From positions 1 through 64,000 of the forward strand of contig CAWEZC010000003.1 of assembly GCA_963813495.1 (NCBI GenBank): a stretch of DNA of 64,000 nt, given 5' to 3'. This document shows positions 25,450 to 34,601 of this stretch, one piece after another. Under the pieces are notes generated by a model, which had not been told where the DNA came from, ran no database searches, and saw only the letters and a program-made list of their open reading frames with translations. A program made the translations under genes and the position numbers. Source of the DNA: JACVRW01 sp963813495 (GTDB taxonomy: Bacteria; Actinomycetota; Thermoleophilia; Solirubrobacterales; Thermoleophilaceae). Positions within the stretch are counted from its first letter, which is position 1. Every line of letters starts with the position of its first letter.

Positions 25450-26912
25450 GGACGCGCCTGCCCGTCAAGGTCAAGGTGGCCGTGGTCACGGCCGCGCTGA
25501 CCTTCGTGATCCTGTGCCTGTTTGCGGCGGTGATCGGCGCAGTGGCCGAGCGCCGCATCACGGGAGGATTCGAGAACGACCTGCGTGCGACCTCGGCCGA
25601 CCTCGTCGACCAGCTGGAGATCGAGCAGAACGCCGCGGGCGGCTATCGGCTCAAGGACGAAAGCATCGATGATCTGCGGGTGTTCGCCTCCGGAGGCGCG
25701 GCCGTAAGGGTCCTAAACGGGAACGGCGACGTCGTCTTCAGGACGAGCCCGGCAAACCTGGGCCCGCCGATCGAGGGAGTCACGGACGCCGGCGACTTCC
25801 GGGTCGTGTCGCGCCGCATCGTGGTGCCCGAGGTGGACCGCCGGGGAGCGTTCGATGCACTTCCGCGGGGCGTCGCCCAGCCGATCGGCTGGATCCAGTA
25901 TGCGAAGACCGAGCGCAGCGTCCAGACCACCATCAACCGGGTCCGCCTGTTCCTCGCCTTCGGCGTTCTCGGCGGCACCGCGCTGGCCTTCCTCGGCGGT
26001 CTCGTGGTCGCCCGCCGCGCCATGCGTCCCATCTCGGGGCTGACCCGCGCCGCCCGCGAGGTCGCCCGCACGCGAAACCCCGACGTGCGCCTGCCCAAGC
26101 CACTGGCCAACGATGAGGTCTCCGACCTCGCCTACACGCTCGAGGACATGCTCGGGGAGCTGAGCGCCGCGCGCGGCGAATCCGAAGCCACGCTCGACCG
26201 TCAGCGCGCCTTCGTGGCTGACGCCTCGCACGAGCTGCGCACCCCGCTCACCAGCATCCTGGCCAACCTGGAGCTGCTCGAGACCGACCTCGAGGGCGAG
26301 CAGAAAGAGATGGCCGCGTCAGCACTGCGCTCGTCTCGACGCATGCGCCGCCTCGTTGCCGACCTGCTGCTGCTGGCCCGGGCCGATGCCGGCCGCGAGG
26401 CGCCGCGTTCGCCGGTCGACCTGGCCGGAGTGGCCTGTGAGGCGGCCGCCGAGGCCCACGCGTTGTCGCCCGAGCATCCCGTCTCGATCGACGCCCCCGA
26501 GCCCGTCGTGGTCTCCGGGGTGAGCGACGACCTGCACCGCCTGGCCGCCAACCTCGTTGAGAACGCCCTCATCCACACGGCTGCTGGTACCCCGGTCACC
26601 GTGTCGGTGCGCCGCGAGGGCGACTCGGCGCTGCTCGAGGTGGCCGACCGCGGGCCCGGAGTGCCGCCCGCCATGCGCCAGCGGGTGTTCGAGCGCTTTG
26701 CCCGCGGGGCTGGCGACGCGGCCCCGAGCGGCGGCAGCGGACTGGGTCTGGCGATCGTGCGGGCCGTGGCGGACGCTCACGGCGGATCGGTGGTGCTCGG
26801 GGACGCGGAGGGCGGCGGTGCGCGCTTCACCGTGACCATTCCGGCGGGCGCGCAGCGCTCCGATGACCCCGCTAGCGTGTTGACGCCTACTGAAGCAATC
26901 CCGGATTCCTGA
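25446..26912 (+). CDS. Sensor histidine kinase
   Basis: A 488-residue membrane kinase. Two helices (about residues 8-31 and 160-185) bracket an extracytoplasmic sensor region of about 130 residues. A HAMP domain follows, then HisKA with the phospho-acceptor in FVADASHELRTPLTS. The ATPase domain has the N box LVENALIH, the G1 box ADRGPGVP and the G2 box GSGLGLAIV. It starts with GTG inside the regulator's stop. The domain order matches MprB/PrrB-type partners. The signal is unknown. Confidence 0.92.
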   Translation: MRTRLPVKVKVAVVTAALTFVILCLFAAVIGAVAERRITGGFENDLRATSADLVDQLEIEQNAAGGYRLKDESIDDLRVFASGGAAVRVLNGNGDVVFRTSPANLGPPIEGVTDAGDFRVVSRRIVVPEVDRRGAFDALPRGVAQPIGWIQYAKTERSVQTTINRVRLFLAFGVLGGTALAFLGGLVVARRAMRPISGLTRAAREVARTRNPDVRLPKPLANDEVSDLAYTLEDMLGELSAARGESEATLDRQRAFVADASHELRTPLTSILANLELLETDLEGEQKEMAASALRSSRRMRRLVADLLLLARADAGREAPRSPVDLAGVACEAAAEAHALSPEHPVSIDAPEPVVVSGVSDDLHRLAANLVENALIHTAAGTPVTVSVRREGDSALLEVADRGPGVPPAMRQRVFERFARGAGDAAPSGGSGLGLAIVRAVADAHGGSVVLGDAEGGGARFTVTIPAGAQRSDDPASVLTPTEAIPDS

Positions 26913-26925
26913 AGGAGCCTCGGTC

Positions 26926-27684
26926 GTGAAGTCGTTGCTACGCAGGCGCCCGTCGCCCGCACTCGTCGTTGCCTCGCTGGCCCTGTTCGTGTCCCTCTCC
27001 GGCGTCTCCTATGGCGTCGCGACCGGCTTCATCGACAGCCGCGAGCTCAAGAACAACCAGGTGCGCAGCGTCGATCTTCGCAACAACGACATACGGACCC
27101 GCGATCTCCGCAACAACGAGATCCGCGGTCTGGACATCCGCAACTCGACCGTCCAGGGCCGCGACGTCGCCCTGAACACGATCACCGGCGACGACGTGCG
27201 CGAGGACCGGCTGCAGAAGGTGCCGAGCGCGGCGACGGCCGACAGTGCCGCGAGTGCCGCGAGCGCCGCGAGCCTGAATGGTGTCCGCGTGTTGCCGATC
27301 AAGCATCGGAGTGGTGATGTGACCGGCCAGACCATCCTCGATGCCAGCGGCCTCCAGCTGTTGGTCGGCTGCACGGGCGGCGACGAGGATCCGATCGCCC
27401 GGACGACCGTCGCGGACGGCGAGATTGCGGTGATCTCGGACGATGCGATCACCGCTGACGCGGCGGGCGCCGAGGCCACCAACCTCGTCCACAACCTCGA
27501 CGACAGCTTCAATCCCGGCGAGGACTTCGACGTCCGCGACGTGGTCACCGCCGCCGACGACCGGATCTACGAGCTCCACTACCTCGGCGGAGACGGCGTG
27601 AGCGTCACCGTGCACCTAATCACCGACGACAACCTGGGCACCAGCAACTGTGTCGTGAGCGGGTACGCGGTCGTCGTGCCCTGA
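26926..27684 (+). CDS. Secreted protein with NNxIRxxDLRN-type repeats
   Basis: A 252-residue exported protein. Residues 1-30 are a basic start plus hydrophobic core (ALVVASLALFVSLSGVSYGV). Residues 38-90 are near-regular units of about ten residues: LKNNQVRSVD, LRNNDIRTRD, LRNNEIRGLD, IRNSTVQGRD, then two looser units. An Ala/Ser linker leads to a C-terminal beta-rich domain of about 150 residues with two cysteines. Such repeats after RRPSPALVVA-like signals are frequent in Solirubrobacterales and may fold as a narrow beta-solenoid. No function is known. It starts 13 bases after the kinase and may belong to that operon. Confidence 0.75.
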   Translation: MKSLLRRRPSPALVVASLALFVSLSGVSYGVATGFIDSRELKNNQVRSVDLRNNDIRTRDLRNNEIRGLDIRNSTVQGRDVALNTITGDDVREDRLQKVPSAATADSAASAASAASLNGVRVLPIKHRSGDVTGQTILDASGLQLLVGCTGGDEDPIARTTVADGEIAVISDDAITADAAGAEATNLVHNLDDSFNPGEDFDVRDVVTAADDRIYELHYLGGDGVSVTVHLITDDNLGTSNCVVSGYAVVVP

Positions 27685-27690
27685 ACGGCC

Positions 27691-29355
27691 TCAGACCTCG
27701 ACGACCACCGGCAGGATCATCGGGCGCCGTTTGAGGCGCGTGTAGACGAACTCCGCTACGTCGTCGTGAAGGTGATCCTGGAGGAGGTCGATCTCCCTGA
27801 TCTCCTCTTGGGCGGAATGCGAGAGCGAGTCCTCCACGGCGTTGCGGAGCTCGTCGACGAAGCCGTCGTCGTCCTCGACGAAGGGCACGCCGCGGAAGAT
27901 CACCTCGGGCGGCACGACCGAGTGGCCGTCCTGCTCGGAGATGGTGGCTACGACGATGAAGATGCCGTCGGCGGAAAGCATGCGGCGGTCGCGTAGCGCG
28001 ACATCCTCGATGTCGCCCACGTCCACCCCGTCCACGAAGATCATGCCGGCCTGTTCGCGGTCGCCGAAACGGGCGCTCGAGCTGTCGATCTCGAGGGGCA
28101 GGCCGTTCTCGCCGCGGAAGATCGACTCCTTGGGTATCCCCACGGCCTCGGCGAGCTCGCCGTGCAGGCGCAGGCGACGGTGGTCGCCGTGCATCGGCAT
28201 CACGTACTCCGGCCGCGTGAGGTTGAGCATCAGCTTGAGCTCCTCGGCGTAGCCGTGGCCGGAAGCGTGCACCGGGACGTCGGACGCCGTGATCACGGTG
28301 GCCCCGAGCCGGTAGATGCGGTCGATGGTCTCGTTGACCGCGCGCTCGTTGCCCGGGATCGCAGTGGCGGAGAAGATCACCGTGTCGCCGTCGTGAAGCT
28401 CCACCTGCGGGTGGTCCCCGTGGGCCATGCGGCGCAGGGCCGACAGCGGCTCTCCCTGGCTGCCGGTGGAGATGATCACCAGCTTGTGGTCCGGGTAGTC
28501 CTCGATCTCCCGCGCGCCCACGAGCATGCCCTCGGGAACGTCGATGTGGCCCAGCATGCGCCCGATGTTCGTGTTCTTGCGCATCGAGCGCCCTACGAGC
28601 GAGACCTTGCGCCCGAGCTGGGCGGCGGCGTCGACGACCTGCTGCACGCGATGGATGTTGGAGGCGAAGCAGGTGACGATGATGCGCCCCCGGCAGCGCG
28701 AGAAGACCTCTTCGAGCTTCGGCCCCACCGACGATTCCGAGGGCGACGTCCCGGGACGGTCGGCGTTGGTCGAGTCGCCGCACAGCAGGATCAGGCCCTC
28801 GCGGCCGAGCTCGGCCAGGCGGGCGACGTCCGCCGGCACCCCGTCGACCGGGGTCTGGTCGAACTTGTAGTCGCCGGTGATGAGCGTGGTGCCGAGCTCA
28901 CAGCTCAGCGCCACCGCGAACGCGTCCGGGATCGAATGTGCCATTTTCACCATCTCGATGGAGAACGGCCCCGCCTCGAAGCTCTGGGTGGCGAGCACGT
29001 CCTCCACGGCGACGTCCTTGAGACGGTGTTCGTCGAGCTTGGAACGCACCATCGCGGCCGTCAGCGGCCCGCCGTAGACCGGCGGAGTGCGCCCGAGCTG
29101 GCGCATCACGAAGGGCAGGGCCCCCACGTGATCCTCGTGCCCGTGGGTCAGCACGATCGCCTCGATGTCCTCGGCCCGCTCGCGCAGGTAGGTGAAGTCG
29201 GGGAGCACCAGGTCGATGCCGAGCTGATCCGGCGCCGGGAACATCAGCCCCGTGTCCACCACCACGATCCGGTCGTTGTACTCGACGACCGTCATGTTCT
29301 TGCCGATTTCGCCGAGCCCGCCGAGCGGCAGGATCCGGAGCTTGGACCTGCTCAA
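27691..29355 (-). CDS. rnj: Ribonuclease J
   Basis: A metallo-beta-lactamase-fold enzyme with 5'-exonuclease and endonuclease activity on RNA. The 554 residues show THGHEDHVGALPF (metal motif HxHxDH, about residue 75), ITGDYKFDQTP, LLCGDSTNADRPG and the beta-CASP elements IVTCFASNIHRVQQ and MPMHGDHRRLRLHGELAE. The C-terminal oligomerisation domain is complete. The start is TTG at 29355, overlapping the dapA stop as TTGA. The rnj-dapA pairing is common in Gram-positives. It converges on the secreted repeat gene with six bases between stops. Confidence 0.93.
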   Translation of the reverse strand: MSRSKLRILPLGGLGEIGKNMTVVEYNDRIVVVDTGLMFPAPDQLGIDLVLPDFTYLRERAEDIEAIVLTHGHEDHVGALPFVMRQLGRTPPVYGGPLTAAMVRSKLDEHRLKDVAVEDVLATQSFEAGPFSIEMVKMAHSIPDAFAVALSCELGTTLITGDYKFDQTPVDGVPADVARLAELGREGLILLCGDSTNADRPGTSPSESSVGPKLEEVFSRCRGRIIVTCFASNIHRVQQVVDAAAQLGRKVSLVGRSMRKNTNIGRMLGHIDVPEGMLVGAREIEDYPDHKLVIISTGSQGEPLSALRRMAHGDHPQVELHDGDTVIFSATAIPGNERAVNETIDRIYRLGATVITASDVPVHASGHGYAEELKLMLNLTRPEYVMPMHGDHRRLRLHGELAEAVGIPKESIFRGENGLPLEIDSSSARFGDREQAGMIFVDGVDVGDIEDVALRDRRMLSADGIFIVVATISEQDGHSVVPPEVIFRGVPFVEDDDGFVDELRNAVEDSLSHSAQEEIREIDLLQDHLHDDVAEFVYTRLKRRPMILPVVVEV

Positions 29356-30230
29356 ACCGCCGCCAGCAGGTTGTGGCGCTCGAGCGCCTGACGGAGCACG
29401 GCGGTCTCTCGCTCGTCGGCCCGCACCAGCGGCAGACGCAGTCCGCCCACGTCGTGGCCGGCGAGCTCGAGCGCGGCCTTGATCGGGATCGGGTTGGTGG
29501 TGACCGTGAGCGCGTCGAAGAAATCCTTCAGCGAGCCGTGGATCTCGTGGCGAGCACCGGGCTCGTCCATCATGCGCCGCATCTCGCGGCCCACGAGGTG
29601 CGAAGCCACCAGGATGCCCCCTGTGCCGCCCATGTCGAGCACGTCGGCCAGGCTGTCGTCGTTGCCCGCGAGCAGGTCGAGACCGTCGATGGGGGCCAGA
29701 TCCTCGTAGCGCGCCTGCTTGACGGCCGCGATGTGCTCGATCTGTCCCAGCTCGGCCAGCAGCTCGTTGGGGATGTCGGTGGCCGTGCGGGACGGGATGT
29801 TGTAGACGATCAGCGGAAGGTCGCTGGCCCCGGCGGCGGCCGCGAAGTGGGCCACGAGGCCGCGCCGGTTGGGGCGGTTGTAGTAGGGCGTGACGACGAG
29901 CACCGCGTCGACCCCGATCGCCGCGGCGCGTTCGGTGAGCTCGACCGTATGTCTCGTGTCGTAGGTCCCCGTGCCGGCCACGATGGTGGCACCCTGCGGG
30001 CGCTCGCCCACGCCGATCTCCCAGAGGCGCGCCTTCTCCTCGTCGGTGAGCGTGGCGGCCTCCCCGGTGCTGCCGGTGAGCACGAGCCCGTCCGAGCCGT
30101 TCTCGAACAGGAAGCGCATCAGACGGGCGGCGGCGTCCTCGTCGAGCTCGCCGTCGCGGTCGAACGGCGTGACCATCGCGGTGAGGATGCCGCCGATCGT
30201 CATGTCGCGGCGGGCGAAGCGCTCCGTCAC
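29352..30230 (-). CDS. dapA: 4-hydroxy-tetrahydrodipicolinate synthase
   Basis: DapA condenses pyruvate with aspartate semialdehyde, the entry to lysine and diaminopimelate. The 292-residue barrel carries GSTGEAATL, the catalytic Tyr in VVTPYYNRP, YNIPSRTATDI and the Schiff-base Lys in HIAAVKQARYE. The GTG at 30230 overlaps the preceding stop as GTGA; an internal ATG at 30203 also fits the family. dapB lies about 7 kb away. Full length and intact. Confidence 0.92.
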   Translation of the reverse strand: MTERFARRDMTIGGILTAMVTPFDRDGELDEDAAARLMRFLFENGSDGLVLTGSTGEAATLTDEEKARLWEIGVGERPQGATIVAGTGTYDTRHTVELTERAAAIGVDAVLVVTPYYNRPNRRGLVAHFAAAAGASDLPLIVYNIPSRTATDIPNELLAELGQIEHIAAVKQARYEDLAPIDGLDLLAGNDDSLADVLDMGGTGGILVASHLVGREMRRMMDEPGARHEIHGSLKDFFDALTVTTNPIPIKAALELAGHDVGGLRLPLVRADERETAVLRQALERHNLLAAV

Positions 30231-30547
30231 TGCTGGAGCGGCTTGAACGGGTCGGGGGTCGCGTTGGCGTCGCCGCTTGCGGGCGGCGCAGGGGCGGCGG
30301 CTTCCTGCTCGGGCGCCGGCGGCGCCGGCGAGACCTCGGGCTCCTCGGGGGCGGGTTCGGCGGCCGGCGGTGGGGTCGCCCCCGCGGGCGGCGCCTCCGC
30401 GATCGGGCGCCCATGCTCGTCGTAGCGCACGCCTCCGGACTGCGGTGAGGCCGGCTGCGCCTGGTTCTGATTGAAGCTGTCCTGCGCCTCGTCGAGCTTC
30501 TGCTGTGCCTGCTCGGCGAGCTTCTTGGCCTTGTCCATAAAGCCCAT
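30227..30547 (-). CDS. Small Pro/Ala-rich hypothetical protein
   Basis: A 106-residue protein with an amphipathic N-terminal helix (MGFMDKAKKLAEQAQQKLDE) followed by a disordered Pro/Ala/Glu region ending PDPFKPLQQ. The helix resembles those of antitoxin-like or membrane-surface proteins, but I do not recognise a family. It has its own GAGGAGATCC-type ribosome site before the ATG at 30547, and its stop overlaps the dapA start, so it leads the dapA-rnj operon. Confidence 0.7.
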   Translation of the reverse strand: MGFMDKAKKLAEQAQQKLDEAQDSFNQNQAQPASPQSGGVRYDEHGRPIAEAPPAGATPPPAAEPAPEEPEVSPAPPAPEQEAAAPAPPASGDANATPDPFKPLQQ

Positions 30548-30638
30548 TCGGATCTCCTCGGTTCTTGACGCAGCACCTTACCGCGCAGCCAGGACTACCG
30601 AAACCTCCGCTGCAAATGGCAGACTTCAGGGACTCTCC

Positions 30639-31064
30639 ATGCCACAGGAGCGCGACTACAGCCACCGCAGCGCCATTCAGAAGCTTGGCGTCAAGCCCGA
30701 TCACCGCGTCGAGATCACCGGCGACGTGGGCTCCGGCCTGCGCCGTGACGTCAAGGACGCCATCGGACGAGGGCTGGTCCGCTCCGGCGAGCTCGACGGC
30801 GCGATCGTGCTGGTGGAGTCAGAGGACGACGCCAAGGAAGCCCTGGTGCGCTACCGCCCGCGAATGCGCGATACCGGCTATCTCTGGATGATCACCCGCA
30901 AGCGCGGGCACGAGAACTACCTGAACCAGATGTCGATCGTGCCGCACGCTAAGCGGCTCGGGCTGATCGACAACAAGACCTGCTCGATCGACGACGATCG
31001 CTCGGGCATCCGCTTCGTCGTGCCCCGGGCGCTGCGCCGCGGCGGCAGCGCCACCGCCGCCTGA
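30639..31064 (+). CDS. DUF3052 family protein
   Basis: A 141-residue protein of the actinobacterial DUF3052 family: SAIQKLGVKPDHRVEITGD at the start, a middle VLVESEDDAKEALV, and a C-terminal SIDDDRSGIRFVVPR. It has a Rossmann-like alternation but no known catalytic residues. Function unknown. The ATG at 30639 gives a start consistent with family members. Its stop is seven bases from that of the convergent fusion gene. Confidence 0.8.
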   Translation: MPQERDYSHRSAIQKLGVKPDHRVEITGDVGSGLRRDVKDAIGRGLVRSGELDGAIVLVESEDDAKEALVRYRPRMRDTGYLWMITRKRGHENYLNQMSIVPHAKRLGLIDNKTCSIDDDRSGIRFVVPRALRRGGSATAA

Positions 31065-31071
31065 GCGCGGC

Positions 31072-33675
31072 TCAGGAGGTCACCCGGACGGGTGATCTCG
31101 AGTCGAGCGTCATGTGACCCGGAGCCGCGGCCGGGAGCAAACGCGCGCTCGCCATCAGCCGCGCAGCGAACATGCCCAGCTCGTAGCCGAGCGCGGCGCC
31201 GACGAGCACGTCCAGCGGGAAATGCGCCCCGAACATCACGCGCGTCAGCCCCACGACGACGACATAGGCCAGCAGCGGTCGCTTCAGGGCCGGCACCGCG
31301 GCCGCCGCGGCGGCGGCCATCGCGGCCGTGACGATCAGATGACCGGAGGGGAAGGAGGCGAGATGCGCCCAGCTGCGCCCGTGCGAGAGCTGCAGCTGCG
31401 CGCCGAGCACCTCCTCGGGACGGGCGCGTTCGATGAACAGCTTCACGACCTCCAGGGCCGCGCCCGCGAGGTAGGCCGCGAGGACCACTCCAAGCACCGC
31501 ACCGAGCACGTGCCGCGGCCGGCGCAGGGCAAGCGCAGCGCCTACCGCGGCGGCCGCCGTGAGCAGGATGTAGTTGCGCGTGTGTGGGTCGAGCGCCTGG
31601 TAGAGCCACTCCGGACCGTCGCCGAGGCCGTTGACGGCCAGGGCGAGCGAGTTGTCGAGCGGCTGGAAGATCGGGAGCGCCGCGCCGAGCGCGATGACGG
31701 CGAGCAGCAGCGAGAGCAGGCGCGGCGACCAGGCGCGCAGCACGGCGACGGCCTCGCCGCCGCTGCCGGCCGCGGGTGTGACTGCCGGCGCCACGAGCGC
31801 CCGGCCCACGCGCGCCGTGTCCACCAGCGGACGGAAGTGGCTGGGCTCGCCGGCGTAGATCGTCGGGATCTCGACCGAAGTGACCTTGCGGCCCGAGGCC
31901 AGCAGGGCGCGTAGGTGCCGGCTCTCGGCGTCGTAGCCTCCGGGCTCGAGCGGGACGGCTCGCAGCGCATCCGCGCCGAACAGCCGCATCCCGTTCTGGG
32001 TGTCGGGGACCCAAGCACGCGACGACGCGAGCAGCCCGAGGCTGGCCGCGCGGTTTCCGATGCGCCGCAGCAGCGGCATCGCCCGCCGCTCACGCCGGTT
32101 GCCGATTACCACGTCGGCATGGCGGCTCGCCTCGATGAAGGCGGGCAGGCGGTCGGGGTCGTGCTGCCCGTCCGAGTCGAGCACGGCAACTGCGTCGGGC
32201 GGGTGCGAATCGGCGGCCAGCAGGCTCAGGCCCGCAGCCACCGCGCTGCCCTTGCCGCGGTTGGCGCCGAGGCTCAGCAGGCGAACGCGCTCGTCGTCGC
32301 CGAGCACATCGAGGGAGCGCGCGACGGCGGGCGGAGCGCCGTCGTCCACCAGGACCACCTCGTTCACGTGCCGCAGCGCCGCACGCGCCACCTCGACCGC
32401 GCGGTCGGAGGCAAAGACCGGGATGACCGCGGCCACGGCGGCGGGACGCGGGCGCAGGGGCGCCGGTCGGGCCTTCGGGAGGCGGATGGCCTCGCGCCCG
32501 ACGAGGGCCAGCGGAACCAGCGCGGCCAGCGCCGCCGCGCCCAGCCACAGGACCGCGCGGTAACTGCCACTGAACTGGACGGCGAGGCCGGCGAGCGGCA
32601 GGGCGGCCGCTGCGGCCACCGCCCGCCCGGCGAAGAAGACGCCGCTGTAACGGCCGGCCTCCCCATCGGGCACGAAGCGAGCGAAGTAGGCGAAGCCGAG
32701 CGCCGTGACCACGCCTGCGCCGAGCGCCGCCGCGGCGAAGCCGGGAGCGGCTGCCGCCAGGCTGGTGGCGGGAGCCGCCGCAACGAGCCCGGCACCGAGC
32801 AGTGCCGTGCCCAGCAGGAGCAGCGGTCGCACGCGCTCGGGGCGGGCCCGGCCGGCGAGCACCATGCCGAGGGCGGTGAGCACCCCGAAGGCGAGCGGCA
32901 GCACGCCGGCCACGGCCACGCTCAGGCCGAGGCTGTGCTCGGCGTACAGGACGAAGAAGGGCAGCAGCGCGGCGTAGCCGAACACCCACAGGGTCTGCGC
33001 CACCAGCACCTCGCGAGCGCCGGGCCGGCGCAGCACGTCGCGGACGCGTGCGTGCCGCGTGCCGGTCGCCGTCGAAGCGGGGCGCTCCCCGAGCCGCAGC
33101 CGGCGCGTCACGAGCATCGTGGGCAGCGCCGTCGCGGCGAGCACCCCGGCCGCCAGCGCGAAGGCTGCCGCGGGAGCGGGCTCGATCAGCGCGCCTCCGA
33201 TGGCCACAGCAACCACTGCCCCCACCAGGCCCGCGATCTCCTGGGCACTGGTGGCCGCCGGGCGGCGCGGATCATCCACGTCCTCGGCAACGATCGCGCG
33301 ATGCGCCGTGGTGAGCGCGTTCAGACCCGTGTATACGAGCCCGGCGGCGAGTCCCAGGGCGATGTAGCTGGTGCCGTTGCCGAGGCCCACGGCGATCAAC
33401 CCGCCCGCCGTGACCACGGCTCCGACGGCGATGAACGGGAGGCGGCGCCCGCGACGATCGGACCAGATGCCCACGGCGATCGGCACGGCAAATCCGGCGA
33501 GGGCGTTGACCGTCATCACCACGCCGATCAGCGACGGCGCGTCCTCGATGCGCTCGAGCAGCACCGGAAGATAGGTTGTGGTCAGAGCGCGTCCGGCGCC
33601 GGCGCCGACCGCGGCCAGCGAGAACACAACGAGGACGGCCGATCCGTTCAACCGGGCCGCAGCGGGCTGGGTCAC
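31072..33675 (-). CDS. Three-domain fusion: MFS permease, family 2 glycosyltransferase, PAP2 phosphatase
   Basis: An uninterrupted 867-residue frame. Residues 1-395 form a 12-helix MFS permease with the loop motif GIWSDRRGRR. Residues about 410-600 form a soluble GT2 domain like polyprenyl-phosphate mannose/glucose synthases: VIPVFASDRAVEV, VLDSDGQHDPDRLP (Asp-x-Asp near 503), VVIGNRRER and QNGMRLFGADALRA. Residues about 645-850 form a membrane PAP2 phosphatase with KLFIERARP, SFPSGHL and TRVMFGAHFPLDV, all catalytic residues kept. It starts with GTG overlapping the stop of the diacylglycerol-kinase-like gene. Plausibly it makes, moves or recycles a lipid-linked sugar; this is inference. Confidence 0.85.
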   Translation of the reverse strand: MTQPAAARLNGSAVLVVFSLAAVGAGAGRALTTTYLPVLLERIEDAPSLIGVVMTVNALAGFAVPIAVGIWSDRRGRRLPFIAVGAVVTAGGLIAVGLGNGTSYIALGLAAGLVYTGLNALTTAHRAIVAEDVDDPRRPAATSAQEIAGLVGAVVAVAIGGALIEPAPAAAFALAAGVLAATALPTMLVTRRLRLGERPASTATGTRHARVRDVLRRPGAREVLVAQTLWVFGYAALLPFFVLYAEHSLGLSVAVAGVLPLAFGVLTALGMVLAGRARPERVRPLLLLGTALLGAGLVAAAPATSLAAAAPGFAAAALGAGVVTALGFAYFARFVPDGEAGRYSGVFFAGRAVAAAAALPLAGLAVQFSGSYRAVLWLGAAALAALVPLALVGREAIRLPKARPAPLRPRPAAVAAVIPVFASDRAVEVARAALRHVNEVVLVDDGAPPAVARSLDVLGDDERVRLLSLGANRGKGSAVAAGLSLLAADSHPPDAVAVLDSDGQHDPDRLPAFIEASRHADVVIGNRRERRAMPLLRRIGNRAASLGLLASSRAWVPDTQNGMRLFGADALRAVPLEPGGYDAESRHLRALLASGRKVTSVEIPTIYAGEPSHFRPLVDTARVGRALVAPAVTPAAGSGGEAVAVLRAWSPRLLSLLLAVIALGAALPIFQPLDNSLALAVNGLGDGPEWLYQALDPHTRNYILLTAAAAVGAALALRRPRHVLGAVLGVVLAAYLAGAALEVVKLFIERARPEEVLGAQLQLSHGRSWAHLASFPSGHLIVTAAMAAAAAAAVPALKRPLLAYVVVVGLTRVMFGAHFPLDVLVGAALGYELGMFAARLMASARLLPAAAPGHMTLDSRSPVRVTS

Positions 33676-34559
33676 GTTGCCGCTCCAGTGGAGGCCAGGC
33701 GCAGACGGGCGTGTTCCACGCTGACCGTGGCCGTCGTGGTGCCGAGCAGAACCGTGTCCGCTACCAGCGGCAGCGGTTCGGTCAGACGCGCTCGACTGGC
33801 GGCTGTTCGGCGCACCCCGCGCTTGCCCAGGTGCCGGCCGCGCCGGGCGGCGGCCAGCAGACGCAGCAGGCGTACGCGGCTGCGCGCTTCGAGCGTGATC
33901 ACCTCGAAGCGCCCGTCGGCCGGGTCGGCACCCGGGTCGACCTCGAAGCCGAAGCCGAAGTAGGGCAGGTTGGAAAAGAACACCTGTGCGGCCTCACTCA
34001 GGCGCACCGGTGAGCGCAGGGCTCCGAGCTCGACGTCGATCTGCGCCCGGTATGGGGTGTAGCGCCGCACGGCCCGGGCGAGCGCCCGCAGCCCCTGCCG
34101 CAGGTCCGCCGAATTCTGGGCCGAGTAACCGGCGCGGGCCTGCGCCTGGAAGCCGGCGCTGACCGCCTCGACGGCGTAGACGAAGCGGTCGGGGGTGGCC
34201 ACCCGCAGTGCGTCGAACGGGGTGACGGGCGCTCTGGCCGCCACCGAGAGCGCGGCGAGCCGGCCGGTCGGAATGCCCAGCGCCCGTGCGATGTTGTTCG
34301 CCCGTCCGGCGGGAACGAGAGCCAGCTCGGGCAGCCGCCGCAGCGGTGCGTTGGCCGCGGCGTGCAGGGTGCCGTCGCCGCCCGCCAGGATCACCCGCCG
34401 CCCTGAGTCCGCGGCCGCGCGCAGGACCCGCCAGAGGGCGGGCTCGCTCTCGGTCACCACCGCCTCCGCCGCCACGCCCAGCCCCTCGAGGAGCGCGATC
34501 AGCTCGCCGGCGTAGGCATGAGGGTCTTCGATGCCGCTCGCCTGCCCGTTGACCGCCAG
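33672..34559 (-). CDS. Diacylglycerol/sphingosine kinase-like protein (DAGK catalytic family)
   Basis: A lipid kinase-like protein of about 295 residues with the ATP loop LAVNGQASG at the very start, the nucleotide motif LAGGDGTLHAAAN and LVPAGRANNIARALGIP; the C-terminal beta-sandwich with FFSNLPYFGFGFEVDPG is complete. Such enzymes phosphorylate diacylglycerol, undecaprenol or similar lipids. There is no ATG, GTG or TTG before the first conserved strand; the first usable codon is CTG at 34559. An internal GTG would lose the ATP loop. One missing base would instead link it to an ATG at 34603. Its stop overlaps the fusion gene's GTG. Confidence 0.75.
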   Translation of the reverse strand: MAVNGQASGIEDPHAYAGELIALLEGLGVAAEAVVTESEPALWRVLRAAADSGRRVILAGGDGTLHAAANAPLRRLPELALVPAGRANNIARALGIPTGRLAALSVAARAPVTPFDALRVATPDRFVYAVEAVSAGFQAQARAGYSAQNSADLRQGLRALARAVRRYTPYRAQIDVELGALRSPVRLSEAAQVFFSNLPYFGFGFEVDPGADPADGRFEVITLEARSRVRLLRLLAAARRGRHLGKRGVRRTAASRARLTEPLPLVADTVLLGTTTATVSVEHARLRLASTGAAT

Positions 34560-34601
34560 GAGCGGGTGGCCGGCCCTGCTAGCGTCCGCTTCCTCTCGGC
34601 C

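Noticed and set aside
31072..33675. The three-domain fusion as two or three genes merged by a lost stop
   Set aside because: The linkers between domains are continuous, proline-rich and free of plausible ribosome sites, and the frame is open for all 867 codons. I keep the fusion but list this as the main alternative.
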